Assembly (NCBI GenBank): GCA_949987705.1
Contig: OX465282.1
Span: 90,880,070 to 90,944,069, forward strand
Source of the DNA: Thereva unica
Lineage: Eukaryota > Arthropoda > Insecta > Diptera > Therevidae
Length of the DNA: 64,000 nt
Reading direction: 5' to 3'
Shown: in pieces, positions 12,156-24,254 of the stretch
Position numbering within the stretch: position 1 is the first letter of the stretch
How the letters are laid out: each line of letters begins with the position of its first letter
Translations under genes and position numbers: made by a program
The notes under the pieces: model-generated
Told to the model about the DNA's origin: nothing
Database searches by the model: none
The model's input: only the letters and a program-made list of their open reading frames with translations

Positions 12156-13300
12156 CTAGTTACTTCCCCTACTGCCGATCCCACCCAGTCTCTTCTTCCC
12201 AAACCTAACCCACCCGAGGTTGTAAGAATCTTTTACCACAATTGTAGTGGAATGAGAACCAAACTTAATAACCTCTACATTGACTCTAAATCATGTCGCT
12301 ATAATGTTCTTGTACTGACCGAAACATGGTTAAATAGTACATTTCTTAACGAAGAGATCTTGGACAGCAGCTGGACAATCCACAGGTGCGATAGAGACTA
12401 CAGTTCCACTGGTTTCACCAGAGGGGGTGGAGTCCTTATAGCTGTAAAAGACTTTTTAAATAGTGAATTAATCACGACTAATTGTTCAAAATCCTTTGAA
12501 CACGTCTTCATAAAAATCAAATCCGACCAGAAGGATATATTCATCGGTTCGTTCTATATCCCCCCCAATTCCGACGAATCCAACTATGACGATCTATTGC
12601 ATATAGTGGAGGAAGTTAACGATACACTCTGCGGTAATGATGTCATATTTATCCTGGGTGATTTCAATCGTCCAAATATTTCTTTCATCCCCGACGAGGA
12701 AGATAATAAATTACTTCCTATAAATGCAACTAATGCCGTCGATATAAAATTTATCGACACACTTTACGGCAATGATCTACACCAAATTATCGGGCAGCCA
12801 AATTCTTGTGGTAAATGGCTAGACCTGATCTTCACCAATTCATTCGAGGAGGTGAATACTCTACTCGTTTCCGATGAGGAAAACCTATTTACGAACTCCA
12901 TCCACCACTCCGCGTGGATTCTCGAATTTAACTCATCAATCCCCAAGCATCGTACATCACATAACAATGCACTTGTTTACGATTTTAAGAACGCGGACCT
13001 GGACAGTATTGGTTTCGAATTATCCCTAGTCGACTGGGAACATAGGCTAACTAGCAATGATCTTGACGTGTTAGTTTCATGCTTTTATTCTATCATTTTC
13101 AACATCATCGACAAATATGTACCCAAAATTAAAAAACCGGATAGAGTTTCGGAACCATGGCTGGATAGGGATACTAGATCCCTACGTAATCAAAGAAATA
13201 AATTATATAACATGATCGAAAATAACACATGTAAACGAGCGATTGAATTCCGAATACATTAGACTAGCCTCAGAATTTGCTGTTAGGTCTCGCGAGGCCT
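12156..13300 (+). pseudogene. Non-LTR B ORF2, endonuclease part
   Basis: The frame is open immediately after the ORF1 stop (TAA CTA GTT) and in the same frame as ORF1. It carries VRIFYHNCSGMRTK, TETWLN, RGGGVLIAV, YIPPNSDE, LGDFNRPN and SIHHSAWIL, an APE-like endonuclease. The first ATG (12252) lies inside the domain, so a normal start codon for ORF2 is not evident. A frameshift near 13240-13262 is followed by the linker (RLASEFAVRSREAY), and then the fold-back insertion. Confidence 0.7.
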
Positions 13301-16240
13301 ACTCTGCATATTAGTCCAATCAATCTACGGAATCATCATGTTAATTTCCAGACAATTGAAGGCAGGAAAAAAAAAATACGGGCGTGTAGAACACTTAATT
13401 TGAAGAATGATTTGTTTTTTTTTTACGGAACTGCATTGGCGAACTTAACCTAAAAAATTCGCAAAAGTCAAAAAACCGGTTTTTCGCCAATAAAACAAAA
13501 AGTTGAGCTCGGATCCGAAAAAGTTAAATTAGAAAGTTATAGGTATTAAAATTATCTTTCAATTGATGTGGTACAAAATATTGGTTAGTGTCTTATACAT
13601 GGAGAAAAATGCTAAAAACCGCTAAAAATCGCTTCTTTTTCTTTTCTTTTTTTCTTTTTATTGATGCGACCTAGAAACTTTTTATTTGGTAAAAATGTTG
13701 CTTCTGGCAATCTGAAAACTCATTATTTTTTTTGGCTCGAAATTTTGCAAAATATGGGTGAAATTTTGATTTATGTAAAAAAAAGCGTTTTCGTAAAATC
13801 CTTCGTCTACAGCTCCTCGACCTCGTAGGACATTTTTTCGAAGCTCTTTTTCTTCGTTAAGAGTTGGACTATCATGCACTATAAGTTAAAATTGGAGTTT
13901 TTCAATTTTATGTACAAAAAACTCCACCGCAAAAAAGACGAGTTTTTTTGCCGCAAAAAAGACAAGTTTTTGTACTGCAAGTTTTTTATTTCATTATTTT
14001 TCGACTCTAAACTACTATTTAATAAAAGTTTATATTCTTTTTACTAATTTTAAAATAAAATAAATTAACCGTACGACCGTCAACAGCGAAGACATTTTTT
14101 TAAATAACGGAGCCTTTTTCCTTTGTTTAAATACCTGTGAATTTGAGACATATTGTTGTTCAATATTTACTGTACTACATACATACATACAAGTTGTTAT
14201 TGACGTCTCAACAGCACGGATCATGTGCAGTTTCATCTTTTACGTAGAATGTTTATTTGGTGAGCGGCCACTTCTAACTTTTCGCGCTGTAGTAATTTCT
14301 GGTTGTTCGAAACAATTTTTTTTATAAACTAGCTGGGACCCGGGGGCCTATGCTGCACCCATAAGCCAATAGTAGTAATCAGGTGAAGCATTTTAATATA
14401 CCGTAAGGGAGTTTGAAAAAGGCAATTTTTTGGTATTTTTGATTCCAAATAACAAAATGTGAAACTATTAAGGATCTGACATGTTGATCGCGACAATAAA
14501 AACCATCCATTGACATATCATTTTTCGAGATATGAATTTTCATACACAGATGCAGTGTCGCAATGAACTGCTTATTTTCTGTATTTTGGATAGCTAGGAC
14601 CCGGTGCGCCTCGCTGCAGCTAACGTTTAAAATCAATTCAAAGCTTCTAAATTCAACGTTTATCAACCAATAATGAAAAACCAACTATTCCTATAAAAGT
14701 TGGAGTCATTAGATTCAAAATACATTTATTTGAACTATAACCAAAATTGCCTGTGTATTATGGTAAATCAACGAACGTTAAAATATTTAAAATTAATGCA
14801 AATAGCCGCATCCAGGACTCGAAATTCGAGGGCCATTTTCTATAGCTTTTTTTAATTTCAATCTAGAAGTCTGCAATAACAAAATTTTTCGAGAATAATA
14901 AAAGTAAATTGAAAAATGAAACAATTTTTTATAGTTGGAAAAAGCCATGCCAAAAAACCAACTTTTATTATCATTTATATAATGTATGACCAAATTACCT
15001 ATTTATTCTCTAAAACCACGAACGTTAAACCATTTAAATAAACCCAACTCTTCAAAATACAACATGCAACTCTTCAACTACTTTTCATGTAGATCAACCA
15101 AAAACAAATTATTCCTATAAAAGTGTGAGATATTAGATTCAATATATGTACATTTATATAAGGTATGACCAAATTACCTATTTATTCTCTAAAAAGAATA
15201 TAAACTTTTATTAAATAGTAATTTAGAGTCGAAAAATAATGAACTAAAAAACTTGTCTTTTTTGCGGTGGAGTTTTTTGTACATAAAATTGAAAAACTCC
15301 AATTTTAACTTATAGTGCATGATAGTCCAACTCTTAACGAGTCCTACGAGGTCGAGGAGCTGTAGACGAAGGATTTTATGAAAACGCTTTTTTTTACATA
15401 AATCAAAATTTCACCCATATTTTGCAAAATTTCGAGCCAAAAAAAATAATGAGTTTTCAGATTGCCAAAAGCAACATTTTTACCAAATAAAAAGTTTCTA
15501 GGTCGCATCAATAAAAAGAAAAAAATAAAAGAAAAAGAAGCGATTTTTAGCGGTTTTTAGCATTTTTCTCCATGTTTCAGCGCGAAACAACACGAAGTAA
15601 CAAGCTGTACAAGACTACACAAAAACACAAGAATATGAAATAATGAACGAGATTTATGTAGAACTTCTCGTTTATTTCAAATAAAAAAACTAAACACTAA
15701 TTAAAACATAAATAAACAAACCTAAAAGAAAAGAACTTAAACTTAAAGGAATAATAAATAAAATTAAACACTAAATAAACAAACCTAAAAGAAAAAAAAA
15801 ACTTAAACTTAAAAGAATAATAAATAAAACTAAACACTTTTAATCTAAACAATAATTTAAAACTTAAAACTAACACTACGCAAACAAAACATAACAAACC
15901 CGAGCATAAATAACACCTAAAAAGAGACAACAATGAAAAAACTGATAATAAAACTATTTTAAAATAAATTACCCTAATCAATCGCCAATTAACTATCAAT
16001 TAATTATTAATATCAATCATTTAAAAAAAACCACGAAAAAATAATAATAATAACAATTATTTACACTACAGAAATAAAATAACTTCACCCGCCAACTGAA
16101 CTGTCAGTAACAATCAGCTGATTACAAGGAAGTTGAATTGACTGGAACTATCATCGCCATTTTAAAATAGTTCCAGTGGCAGGATCGCCATTTTTTCGAC
16201 CAGTGAAAATTGCCATCCCCACTTGCGAACTCTGGGGGGC

Positions 16241-16293
16241 TATATAACTCAATGCACGGCAAGAAACTTGGCCTTTATGTCGTTTCGAATAAA
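16241..16293 (+). promoter_or_regulatory. TATA box and AATAAA signal within the LTR-like insert
   Basis: TATATAA at 16241-16247 is followed 41 bp later by AATAAA at 16288-16293. In an LTR these would mark the start and end of the R region; this is inferred. Confidence 0.45.
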
Positions 16294-16329
16294 GGTAATG
16301 CTGATTGGGTTTACAATCAGTTTAGATAG

Positions 16330-16490
16330 GGCTTAAGGCCCCCATACACGGTCAAATTGGCTGTACAACCAGATTTTCATCAAACCTATAAGCGCAATGT
16401 ATTTTGATCGGACGACCGGCCCACAATCGATAGTTTTGGTTGTACAACCGCACTTCGCTGTACAACCAATTGGACCGTGTATGGGGGCCT
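16330..16490. mobile_element. Small MITE, about 160 bp
   Basis: The inverted ends share AGGCCCCCATACACGGTC and a subterminal TGTACAACC. TTAGATAG flanks both sides (16322-16329 and 16491-16498), an 8-bp duplication as in hAT elements. The left end has six extra bases before the shared terminus. Confidence 0.7.
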
Positions 16491-16559
16491 TTAGATAGCT
16501 AGCGAGTGTTCACCGCAGGCTCTTAATAAGTTTAGCTAGGAATTTAAATCATTTTTCAG

Positions 16560-16960
16560 AACTCTGAATTTTTTTTGGAATTTCTATTTTTCGGAAACTT
16601 AGAAATTTTTCGTGATTTCTATTTTTCTGAAACTTAGAAAAATTTGGGAATTTTATTTTTCTAAAACTTAGAAAAATTTTGAACATTCTATTTTTCTAAA
16701 ACTTAGAAAAATTTTGAAAGTTTTATTTTTTGGAAACTTAGAAAATTTTCGTGATTTCTATTTTTCTGAAATTCAGAAAAATTTGGGAATTTTATTTTTC
16801 TAAAGCTTGGAAAAATTTTGAAAGTTTTATTTTTCAGAAACTTAGAATAGTTTCGTGGTTTCAATTTTTCTGAAACTTGGAAGGGTTTTGGAATTTATAT
16901 TTTTCTAAACATAGAAAAATTTAGAGTTCAGATTTGTCTGAAGTTTTTTAAAAATTTCAA
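16560..16960. repeat. Minisatellite of about 35 bp
   Basis: About ten diverged copies of a unit like TTCTATTTTTCTGAAACTTA followed by GAAAAATTTTG. It sits within the LTR-like insert. Confidence 0.8.
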
Positions 16961-17584
16961 CAGTTTTAAAAACAAGACTACAATTTGTGTTAACACTAAC
17001 ACGAAGATACCAAATACCCTTCCACACTAACAATTGGTAATTGGGAATTTCAACCTTGGAGTTTGCCAAGGTGTACATACTAACTCATTGGAATTTGCCA
17101 ATAAAAAAAAAATAATTTGACAGATAAGTATCTTTTCAGTAATAAGTATCTTTTCAGCTCCAACTACGGAACATTTTTTTATTTTTTATTTTAAGATTTT
17201 TATTTGAATTAATATACAAATTTAACGTAGCGTATCTTTAAATAGTAGATATTAAGTTAGCATTGTACCATATAGGCAAGAATAAATTTGTTTTAAACTG
17301 ACCCAAGCTCTTTCTTTTGAGCAAGAACCTACCTATCCATTTTTTTACATTGCAGCTAAGCGACGCCGCAACACTCCATGTATAAGACACTAACCAATAT
17401 TTTGTACCACATCAATTGAAAGATAATTTTAATACCTATAACTTTCTAATTTAACTTTTTCGGATCCGAGCTCAACTTTTTGTTTTATTGGCGAAAAACC
17501 GGTTTTTTGACTTTTGCGAATTTTTTAGGTTAAGTTCGCCAATGCAGTTCCGTAAAAAAAAACGCTATCATTCTTCTTTGTAGT

Positions 17585-19199
17585 ATGTTTGCTGATAGGT
17601 TTGCTGAAATTTATAGCCCCTCGTCCAGCGCAGCACACGTTGTAACTGACTCGCACACTGACACCTCCCTTATAACTGGTATATTCTTTTCTGTTGATGA
17701 GATTATGGCGGGTCTGTATAATCTTGATATCAAAAAAGGTAATGGTCCCGACAATCTCCCTCCTAGTTTCCTGCAGCGATGCTCGCAACATATCGCGTTT
17801 CCTCTTTATCTCATCTTCAACAAATCTTTATCGTTAGGAAAGTTTCCCAAGCTGTGGAAGAAATCCTACCTAACGCCAATCTATAAATCCGGTGACAAGC
17901 ACTCGGTAGACAACTATAGAGGCATTGCCATTTTATCATCAATTCCTAAGCTTTTTGAAAAACTTGTTCATGACAGGATTGCCCCTCTTATCGATCCATA
18001 CCTAAACGAACAACAACATAGTTTTCGGAAAGGACGTTCAACAACTTCTAACCTTATGGTCCTTATCTCCGAATTGCTATGCGGTATGGAGAGCGGCCAT
18101 CAATTGGATGCTGTGTACACTGATTTCAGCAAGGCCTTCGATCGAGTGGACCACGCCATCCTAATCGCAAAATTATTAAAATTTGGAATATCAGGCTCTG
18201 CCTTGGAATGGTTAAAATCATATCTGAACGGAAGAACACAGGTTATTAGATACCAAGGATTTCTATCTAATGAGATCGAAGTAACCTCTGGCGTTCCTCA
18301 GGGTAGTCATCTCGGTCCCCTACTTTTCAATATTTTCATCTCCGATCTATCCGAAAAATTAGCAAATATTCCACATCTCTTTTACGCGGATGACCTCAAA
18401 ATTTATAGTGTCATTAAGACCCAAACTGATGCTTCCTTCTTGCAGACAAAACTCAATGCCCTACACGACTGGTGCACCGTGAACAAACTGCAACTAAACA
18501 CCAGCAAATGTCATGCAATTACCTTCTCCCGCTTAAAAAACACAAAGAACCATAACTATTATCTCAATGGCATAATGTTGGATCAGGTTGATCATATCGT
18601 AGATCTAGGCTTCGTCTTAGACAAAAAACTCAATTTCAACCTGCACTACGATAATATAACTGCCAGAGCCAACAAACTTCTTGGTTTCATTAAGAGGAGA
18701 GCCAAAGAATTTGGTAATGTATGGGTCACAAAAACACTCTTCTGTTCTTTAGTCCGCCCTATCCTGGAATATGCGTGTCCTATCTGGGATCCTATATTCC
18801 AAGTGAGCAGCAGGAGGATCGAATCCATTCAAAAGAGATTTCTTCTTTTTGCCCTGAGACATCTACACAACCCCCATAACTATCAAACCCTGCCGCACTA
18901 AAGTGCTTGATCTCATGCCGTTGTCTAGCAGGAGGAAACTGCTCATATCTTGCGTTGACTTTGACGTCTTAAGTGGAATACTTAAAGTGCAGTTTCTGTC
19001 GGACAGAATCAAATTCAATGATGTAGTCCGACACACGCGACACACTAAACTACTTAAGGAATATCCTTACCGCACCGATTACGCAAGGAACGAGCCCGTC
19101 AACAGATGCTGTATGGTTTTTAATAGCCATAGCTCCTCTTTCTCCCCTTCCCTCAACAAGGCATCCCTTAAAAAAATACTCAAATCCCTACTAACATAA
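17585..19199 (+). pseudogene. Non-LTR B ORF2, reverse transcriptase and C-terminus
   Basis: RT blocks appear in order: NGPDNLPPSFL, WKKSYLTPIYKSGD, YRGIAILSSIPKLFEK, QHSFRKGRST, YTDFSKAFDRVDH, SGVPQGSHLGPLLF, LFYADDLKIY, and LGFVLDKKLNF. The catalytic Asp pair is in YADD. Near 18898-18903 a one-base shift changes frame to the C-terminal segment (LSSRRKLLISCVDF) ending at TAA 19197. Part of the linker upstream was lost at the fold-back insertion. Enzymatically this was the polymerase of non-LTR B; as it stands it cannot give a full protein. Confidence 0.8.
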
Positions 19200-19314
19200 C
19201 CCCCTCTTGACAATAGTAGGTTTTTAGCCAGTAGTCAAATATATTATAAAAGACTGTACACTATGTTTTAATCTAAGAATTTGTAAATCTATTTTAAGTG
19301 TGCCTTGTTTGGAG

Positions 19315-19515
<201 letters not shown>

Positions 19516-19518
<3 letters not shown>

Positions 19519-20540
19519 ATGATGTAGATGTAAACTCACTCAATGTATCCTTCATTCAATCCCCTCCCAATTCCTCATTGTCTTCCTCTTCTGGTTCCCC
19601 TTTTTCCAATGCTCTATGTTTTGATGGTTCTTTCTTAAGATTCTCTCCCCTTTAATTGTTGAAATTATCACCCATATTCTTAATTATTGCCTGACAACCT
19701 CCCAAGTCCCTTTACTATGGAAAAAAGCCTTAGTGACTCCTGTACCTAAAAAGTCCTTCCCTGCTGATTTGTCTGATTTCCGACCTATTAGTATTCTTCC
19801 CTTTTTAGCTAAAGTCTTTGAGAAAATTGTATTCGCTCAAGTCATTCGATATCTTGATTCTAATAATTTCATTTCTAATCTCCAATCTGTCTTCCGTAAA
19901 TTCCACAGTTGCGAAACTGCTATACTGAAGGTAACGACTGATCTTCGTTCCGCCCTTGATCGAGGTGATATTGCAGTACTACTTCTTCTTGATTTTTCCA
20001 AGGCGTTTGACTCTGTGGTTCACTCGCATCTCCTTCATAAACTTAGTCAACGGTATCACTTCTCTTCTTCTTCTGTTCGTCTTTTTTCTTCTCTTCTCTC
20101 TAATAGGCTTCAGTGTGTTCGGCACAATAATGCGGTATCCTCTTTCCTTATATTACCTGCAGGTGTGCCTCAGGGTTCGGTTCTTGGTCCTTTGTTTTTC
20201 TCCCTTTATATTAATGATCTTCCATCCGTTATCCGTCACTGCTCTTTTCATCTCTATGCTGATGACCTTCAGCTATATATCTCGTGTCCGCCTCATCAGA
20301 TTGAGTACTGTGTCTCTAAACTCAATAGAACCCTATCTCAAATTAATGAGTGGAGTTCTAGTAATTTCCTCAAACTAAATCCAATTAAATCACAAGTACT
20401 TTTCCTTAGTCGTTGCTCGCTGTCCCTGGATGGTTTCCCGCCTATTTTACTTAATAATGTGCCAAAAACCTGGGTATTGTTGTTCAGAATTACCAATATA
20501 AATTCCGAATATAAAGAAGAGGTGCCGGAAGGATGTGATT
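19516..20540 (+). pseudogene. Non-LTR A ORF2, reverse transcriptase
   Basis: Upstream pieces in shifting frames (IVEIITHI, CLTTSQVPLLWKKALVTPVPKK) lead into SDFRPISILPFLAKVFEK, LLLDFSKAFDSVVH, AGVPQGSVLGPLFFSLYINDL and LYADDLQLYI. The catalytic Asp residues are in the LDFSKAFD and YADD blocks. It continues non-LTR A after the insertion of non-LTR B and is cut by the assembly gap at 20541. Confidence 0.8.
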
Positions 20541-20740
20541 NNNNNNNNNNNNNNNNNNNNNNNNNNNNNNNNNNNNNNNNNNNNNNNNNNNNNNNNNNNN
20601 NNNNNNNNNNNNNNNNNNNNNNNNNNNNNNNNNNNNNNNNNNNNNNNNNNNNNNNNNNNNNNNNNNNNNNNNNNNNNNNNNNNNNNNNNNNNNNNNNNNN
20701 NNNNNNNNNNNNNNNNNNNNNNNNNNNNNNNNNNNNNNNN
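20541..20740. other. Assembly gap (200 N)
   Basis: Exactly 200 Ns, so the true gap size is probably unknown. It hides the 3' end of non-LTR A and the junction with the next feature. Confidence 0.99.
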
Positions 20741-22316
20741 CGCCCATTTTGAATGGACTAAAAGGCAAATCTATTCCAGCTGTATCACCTGGAGATGACT
20801 GTATGTAAGTTTTCCTTCAATTTATTGGTATTCGGCGTCTAACATAGAGCGTAACAACCCACGAACTACAGAAAACATGAAGTCAAAGCCTCATGGAGCA
20901 AGTAATAATTATCATATTTCCACTCCTGTAGCAAAGTACACTGTTTGTCAAAAAGCCTCTCTAAACATTCACGGCGTAAATCCTGACCGTATTAGGAGAT
21001 TATGTCACTTATTATCTCAAGGAAAAGTACCTGTAGATAGCAGAGGTAAAAATACACCTGGAAATGCTAAGCCTGGCCATGTCATACAAGCTGTCAGGAA
21101 GCATATTGAGTCGTTTCCCCAAAAAATCAATCATTATGGAAACAAGGAATATAAATACTTAAACGCTGACCTAATGTTAAAATAATGCATTCCATGCTTA
21201 AAGCCAAGCATCCAACTGTGAATGTAAAATATCACTATTGTTTGAAAGTTTTCATCGAACAATTTGATTTTAAGTTTGAACGGCCCCAGGTCGACACTTG
21301 CACAAGTGAAGAGCTTGAAGTAAAGATTAAAAGTTAATTCCTAAATGAGGCTGCGAAGAGGGTTGCTGTTGCAGAAAAGATGGTCCACTTGAGAAGGGCT
21401 AAAAAATCCTATGAAACTTTTGCAGAAGAAATTAAAAAAGATGAAACAGGAAGAATTGGAGGAATATGTATGTATTGATTATATGCAGAACATTGATTTG
21501 CCTAAGATACCAGTGCAAGAAACGTTCTCTCTGAGACAGATTTCTGTCAACGTATTCTGCATACACAGTCTCAGAGATAATTCTGCCATATTTGTAGTTT
21601 ACCATGAGGGTATTGCTGGAAAAGGACCCAATGATTTCAGTGCCTTTTTATATGACTATTTCAAGCAGTACATGGCAAATGTCGAATACCTGCACGTTTT
21701 TAGTGACGGTTGTGGTGGTCAAAACAAAAATCACACAATAGTCAGACTTATGTCCTGTCTGGTCTCCATGAAAGTCTTTAAGGATATCAAATAATACTTC
21801 CCGATAAGAGGCCACTCTTTCTTTCCATGTGATAGAGACTTGCCAGCCTGAAAAGGAAAATTCGTAGGAATGATCGGTTTTACACTGAGAAAGAAGTGGC
21901 GGACTTGATCCTGTCTGCTGGAGTTACAAAGAATCTCATGGCGATTTTGCCATCCCACAGAGACATACTGAATTATAAGAACTGGTGGCCAAAATATTAC
22001 AAAAAGAAAATGCCCTCTATTGAGTCACTTGGGCGAAATGTGGCAAGGGATAAGAAAGTCTCATTTAATATTAGCATGTATAACTTCTTCCACCACAGTG
22101 AAAATTCAGTTGAGATCGCTGAAGGCCGGATATACATTGGAGCTCTGTCATGTAACACGTTTTGGCCAAGGAGCACATCAAGGGCCGTTTAATCGATTCA
22201 TTTACAAAGAAGATTGGGTCCTGCGACACCACCCCTGTGCCTTATGCCCCCAACTTCTGTTATCTGAGTGTACTACAGTGATTATACAAACTACAATAAT
22301 TTCGTACCGAAACTAA
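20741..22316 (+). pseudogene. Decayed protein with DGCGGQNKN motif (DUF7869-like)
   Basis: Colinear fragments in changing frames. 20877-21185 has SLNIHGVNPDRIRRLCHLLSQ, VDSRGKN and HIESFPQKINHYGNKEYKYL. 21240-21335 has FIEQFDFKFERPQVDTC. 21411-21794 has FSDGCGGQNKNHTIVRLM. 21896-22192 has MAILPSHRDILNYKNWWPKYY. I recall this arrangement from many insect and cnidarian uncharacterised proteins carrying a domain called DUF7869 and thought to come from transposons. Several frameshifts and stops make it a pseudogene. The 5' end is in or next to the gap. Confidence 0.6.
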
Positions 22317-22610
22317 CAATTTTAACGATAAAATTATAACTTTGCATGCGTTGATAATTAGCAAACTGTTATGTGGACCTTACTAAAAGAGGTAAAAGGA
22401 ACTAATAAGGGAATTTTTATGGGTAAATTGTAATTATTTATGCAGATAATGATCTTAAGTATAAATTTTCAAATAATAATATAATCAATTTTTTCTGATA
22501 TTTCATAACTATGTAAATCCGATTCTTCTTCTTTAACGGCTCTACAACCGTGATCCGGTCCTAGACTCTCGCAACAGTTCTCTCCACCGGTCTCGATTCT
22601 GAGCCGATGT
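22317..22610. other. Fragment of an unidentified repeat, left part
   Basis: 22523-22610 (TTCTTCTTCTTTAACGGC..) reads on into 23468-23507 and 23993-24100 once the hAT-like element and the following TIR element are removed. Its identity is unknown. 22317-22522 shows nothing. Confidence 0.4.
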
Positions 22611-22761
22611 CAGGGAGACTATACAAGGAGTACAAGCTTCGTGTTGTCACTTTTCGTTTGATTGATGAGTTCGCCACAGTCACATGTACCTCAGAAAACG
22701 TGCCCGGGCCGGTTGATGGCCAACTTCGTTACCGATTAAGATATTTTATGTTTACGCCTAA

Positions 22762-22892
22762 GGCTGGTCGTCCACTGGAAGCGTATTCGAGCGGCTTCGC
22801 GCTTCGGCCATACAAATGAGCCGCTTGTAGCCGCTCATATGTATGGCCGTAGCGCGAAGCCGCTCGAATACGCTTCTAGTGGACGACCAGCC
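22762..22892. mobile_element. Palindromic MITE, 131 bp, TSD TAA
   Basis: Nearly perfect inverted arms of about 60 bp start GGCTGGTCGTCCACT. TAA is duplicated at 22759-22761 and 22893-22895, as in PIF/Harbinger elements. Confidence 0.88.
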
Positions 22893-23071
22893 TAACTTGA
22901 AAAATCAGCTTCAGAATTGGATTTATATCGATGCGAATTTTCGTATTTAACCAATTTATGGATTTTCCAATGAATTTTTTTTGCATTGCTCCATTTCGAC
23001 TAAGTTCATTTTGAAGAAATCGTCGAAATGGGTAAAATTCAGCTAACTTCATGTGGGGCACGTCAGCTTTA

Positions 23072-23359
23072 AGGCTAGTTCGCACTAGGCCAGTAATTTA
23101 GTAGAGTAGCGAGTAATTTAGTGACTGCGGCCACTAATGAACTCGACTAAAGCAACAGGTTCGGACTTGTTTAGCCGGTGAGCAAGTGAGCACGGACGCG
23201 TGGTGGGAGGCGCTACTCGCCCGATAAAATATAGTAAAATGGATCGACTCGACTAAATCATTCACTAAACTACTTGACTAATTTTTTAGGGTTCGCACAC
23301 ATTTAGTCACTAAATTACTCGCTACTCTACTAAATTACTGGCCTAGTGCGAACTAGCCT
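23072..23359. mobile_element. MITE, 288 bp, TSD TTA
   Basis: Inverted arms of more than 50 bp start AGGCTAGTTCGCACTAGGCC. TTA is duplicated at 23069-23071 and 23360-23362, as in PIF/Harbinger elements. The interior repeats TAATTTAGT words. Confidence 0.88.
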
Positions 23360-23507
23360 TTAGGCGACATCTGAGGCAAAAAATTAACTAGAAATTTAGT
23401 TCCTACTACTCATCTATTTCCGGTTATTTTCCCCATAAGAGTTTTAACTCAGTGAATAGTCTCCCTGGCCGGTGTCATCCAGTTTGGCATCACTAACCTC
23501 TGAGCGT

Positions 23508-23992
23508 CCTGGAGCGCGTTCAAAAACCTTACTATAGTAAACCACGAGGTAAGCTGTGGTTATGCTACATCACTACACTTAACCACGAAAGTTTATGTTT
23601 AACCATGGAGGTTTTTGAACGCACCGTGGTTAACTACGTGGTAAAGAAAATTTAAAATTTTTTCCATAAAATAGTGTCGGCTATTTGCCTCAATTATTTC
23701 CAATAATTATTTATTTAAAATAATCTCACAAATCCCACTTTGATTTGTTCATTATTAACATTAAAACGAATGTCAAAAAATTGTTTTTATTCTTCTTCTT
23801 CTTAACTATCGCTAACCATGCTCCCGAGCATGGTTAAAATTTAACTACACCATGGTTAACCACGGGAGTTTTTGAACGCCAAAAAGATATGCTCGTGGTT
23901 ATGTTGTAGTTAACCATGGAGTTTTTGAACGACAAAAGTTTACCATAATTAACCATGGTTAACCATAGTAAGGTTTTTGAACGCGCTCCAGG
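23508..23992. mobile_element. TIR element with terminal CCTGGAGCGCGTTC, 485 bp
   Basis: Inverted ends CCTGGAGCGCGTTCAAAAAC are followed by several internal inverted copies of TTTTTGAACG and of AACCATGGTTAACC-type words. No clear duplication is seen because the terminus is itself nearly palindromic. No ORF. Confidence 0.7.
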
Positions 23993-24254
23993 TCTACGCC
24001 ACCCTTCCAGCGAAGGTTGGGTCTCCGTCGTTGCCGCACCCCATAGGTACTACCGCAGAGAACTTCTCGAGCAGGCTCATCTTCAGCCAGTCCATTTGTT
24101 AGGGGTTTTGATCTCTAACTAATTGTTAACTCACTAATTTATTAACTTCCCAGTATAGGGAAGTTAATGTAATCGGTCCGAAAATCGAAATCGAAAGTTT
24201 CAACGTATTTTCATTTTTCAAGGTCCCAAGAGCATTTTAAGCAAAAATTTGGGT

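Larger units (their letters stand above)
15573..17373. mobile_element. Probable solo LTR or LTR-like insertion, 1.8 kb
   Basis: It interrupts the right arm of the fold-back element, with CTCCA on both sides (15568-15572 and 17374-17378). Read with this 5-bp duplication, the insert starts TGTTTCAG and ends CGCAACA, the TG..CA ends of an LTR. It has TATATAA at 16241 followed by AATAAA at 16288, the promoter and polyadenylation layout of an LTR. CTCCATGT could also be read as an 8-bp duplication, but then no hAT-type TIR is seen. No internal coding region is present. Confidence 0.6.
13363..17580. mobile_element. Fold-back/long-TIR element, copy 1
   Basis: The left arm (13363-about 14780) reappears inverted on the right (about 15185-15572 and 17379-17580). 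A related right arm stands alone at 25430-26815. Terminal words are CAGGAAAAAA..GGGCGTGTAGAACACTTAATTTGAAGAA, then ACGGAACTGCATTGGCGAACTTAACC. The right terminus lacks about 45 bp compared with copy 2, and no duplication is seen. No ORF of substance was found. It lies in the ORF2 of non-LTR B. Confidence 0.7.
22611..23467. mobile_element. Non-autonomous hAT-like element, 857 bp
   Basis: The ends are CAGGGAGACTAT and its inverse ATAGTCTCCCTG. The flanks GCCGATGT (22603-22610) and GCCGGTGT (23468-23475) form an 8-bp duplication with one mismatch. A CAG terminus and 8-bp duplication are hAT hallmarks. Two Harbinger-type MITEs lie inside. Confidence 0.8.

Noticed and set aside
15697..15999. Minus-strand 100-codon frame rich in Phe/Leu
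   Set aside because: AT-rich low-complexity tract inside the LTR-like insertion; no motif.
15568..17381. Reading the insertion as a hAT element with the 8-bp duplication CTCCATGT
   Set aside because: No matching terminal inverted repeats are present; TG..CA ends with a 5-bp duplication fit better.
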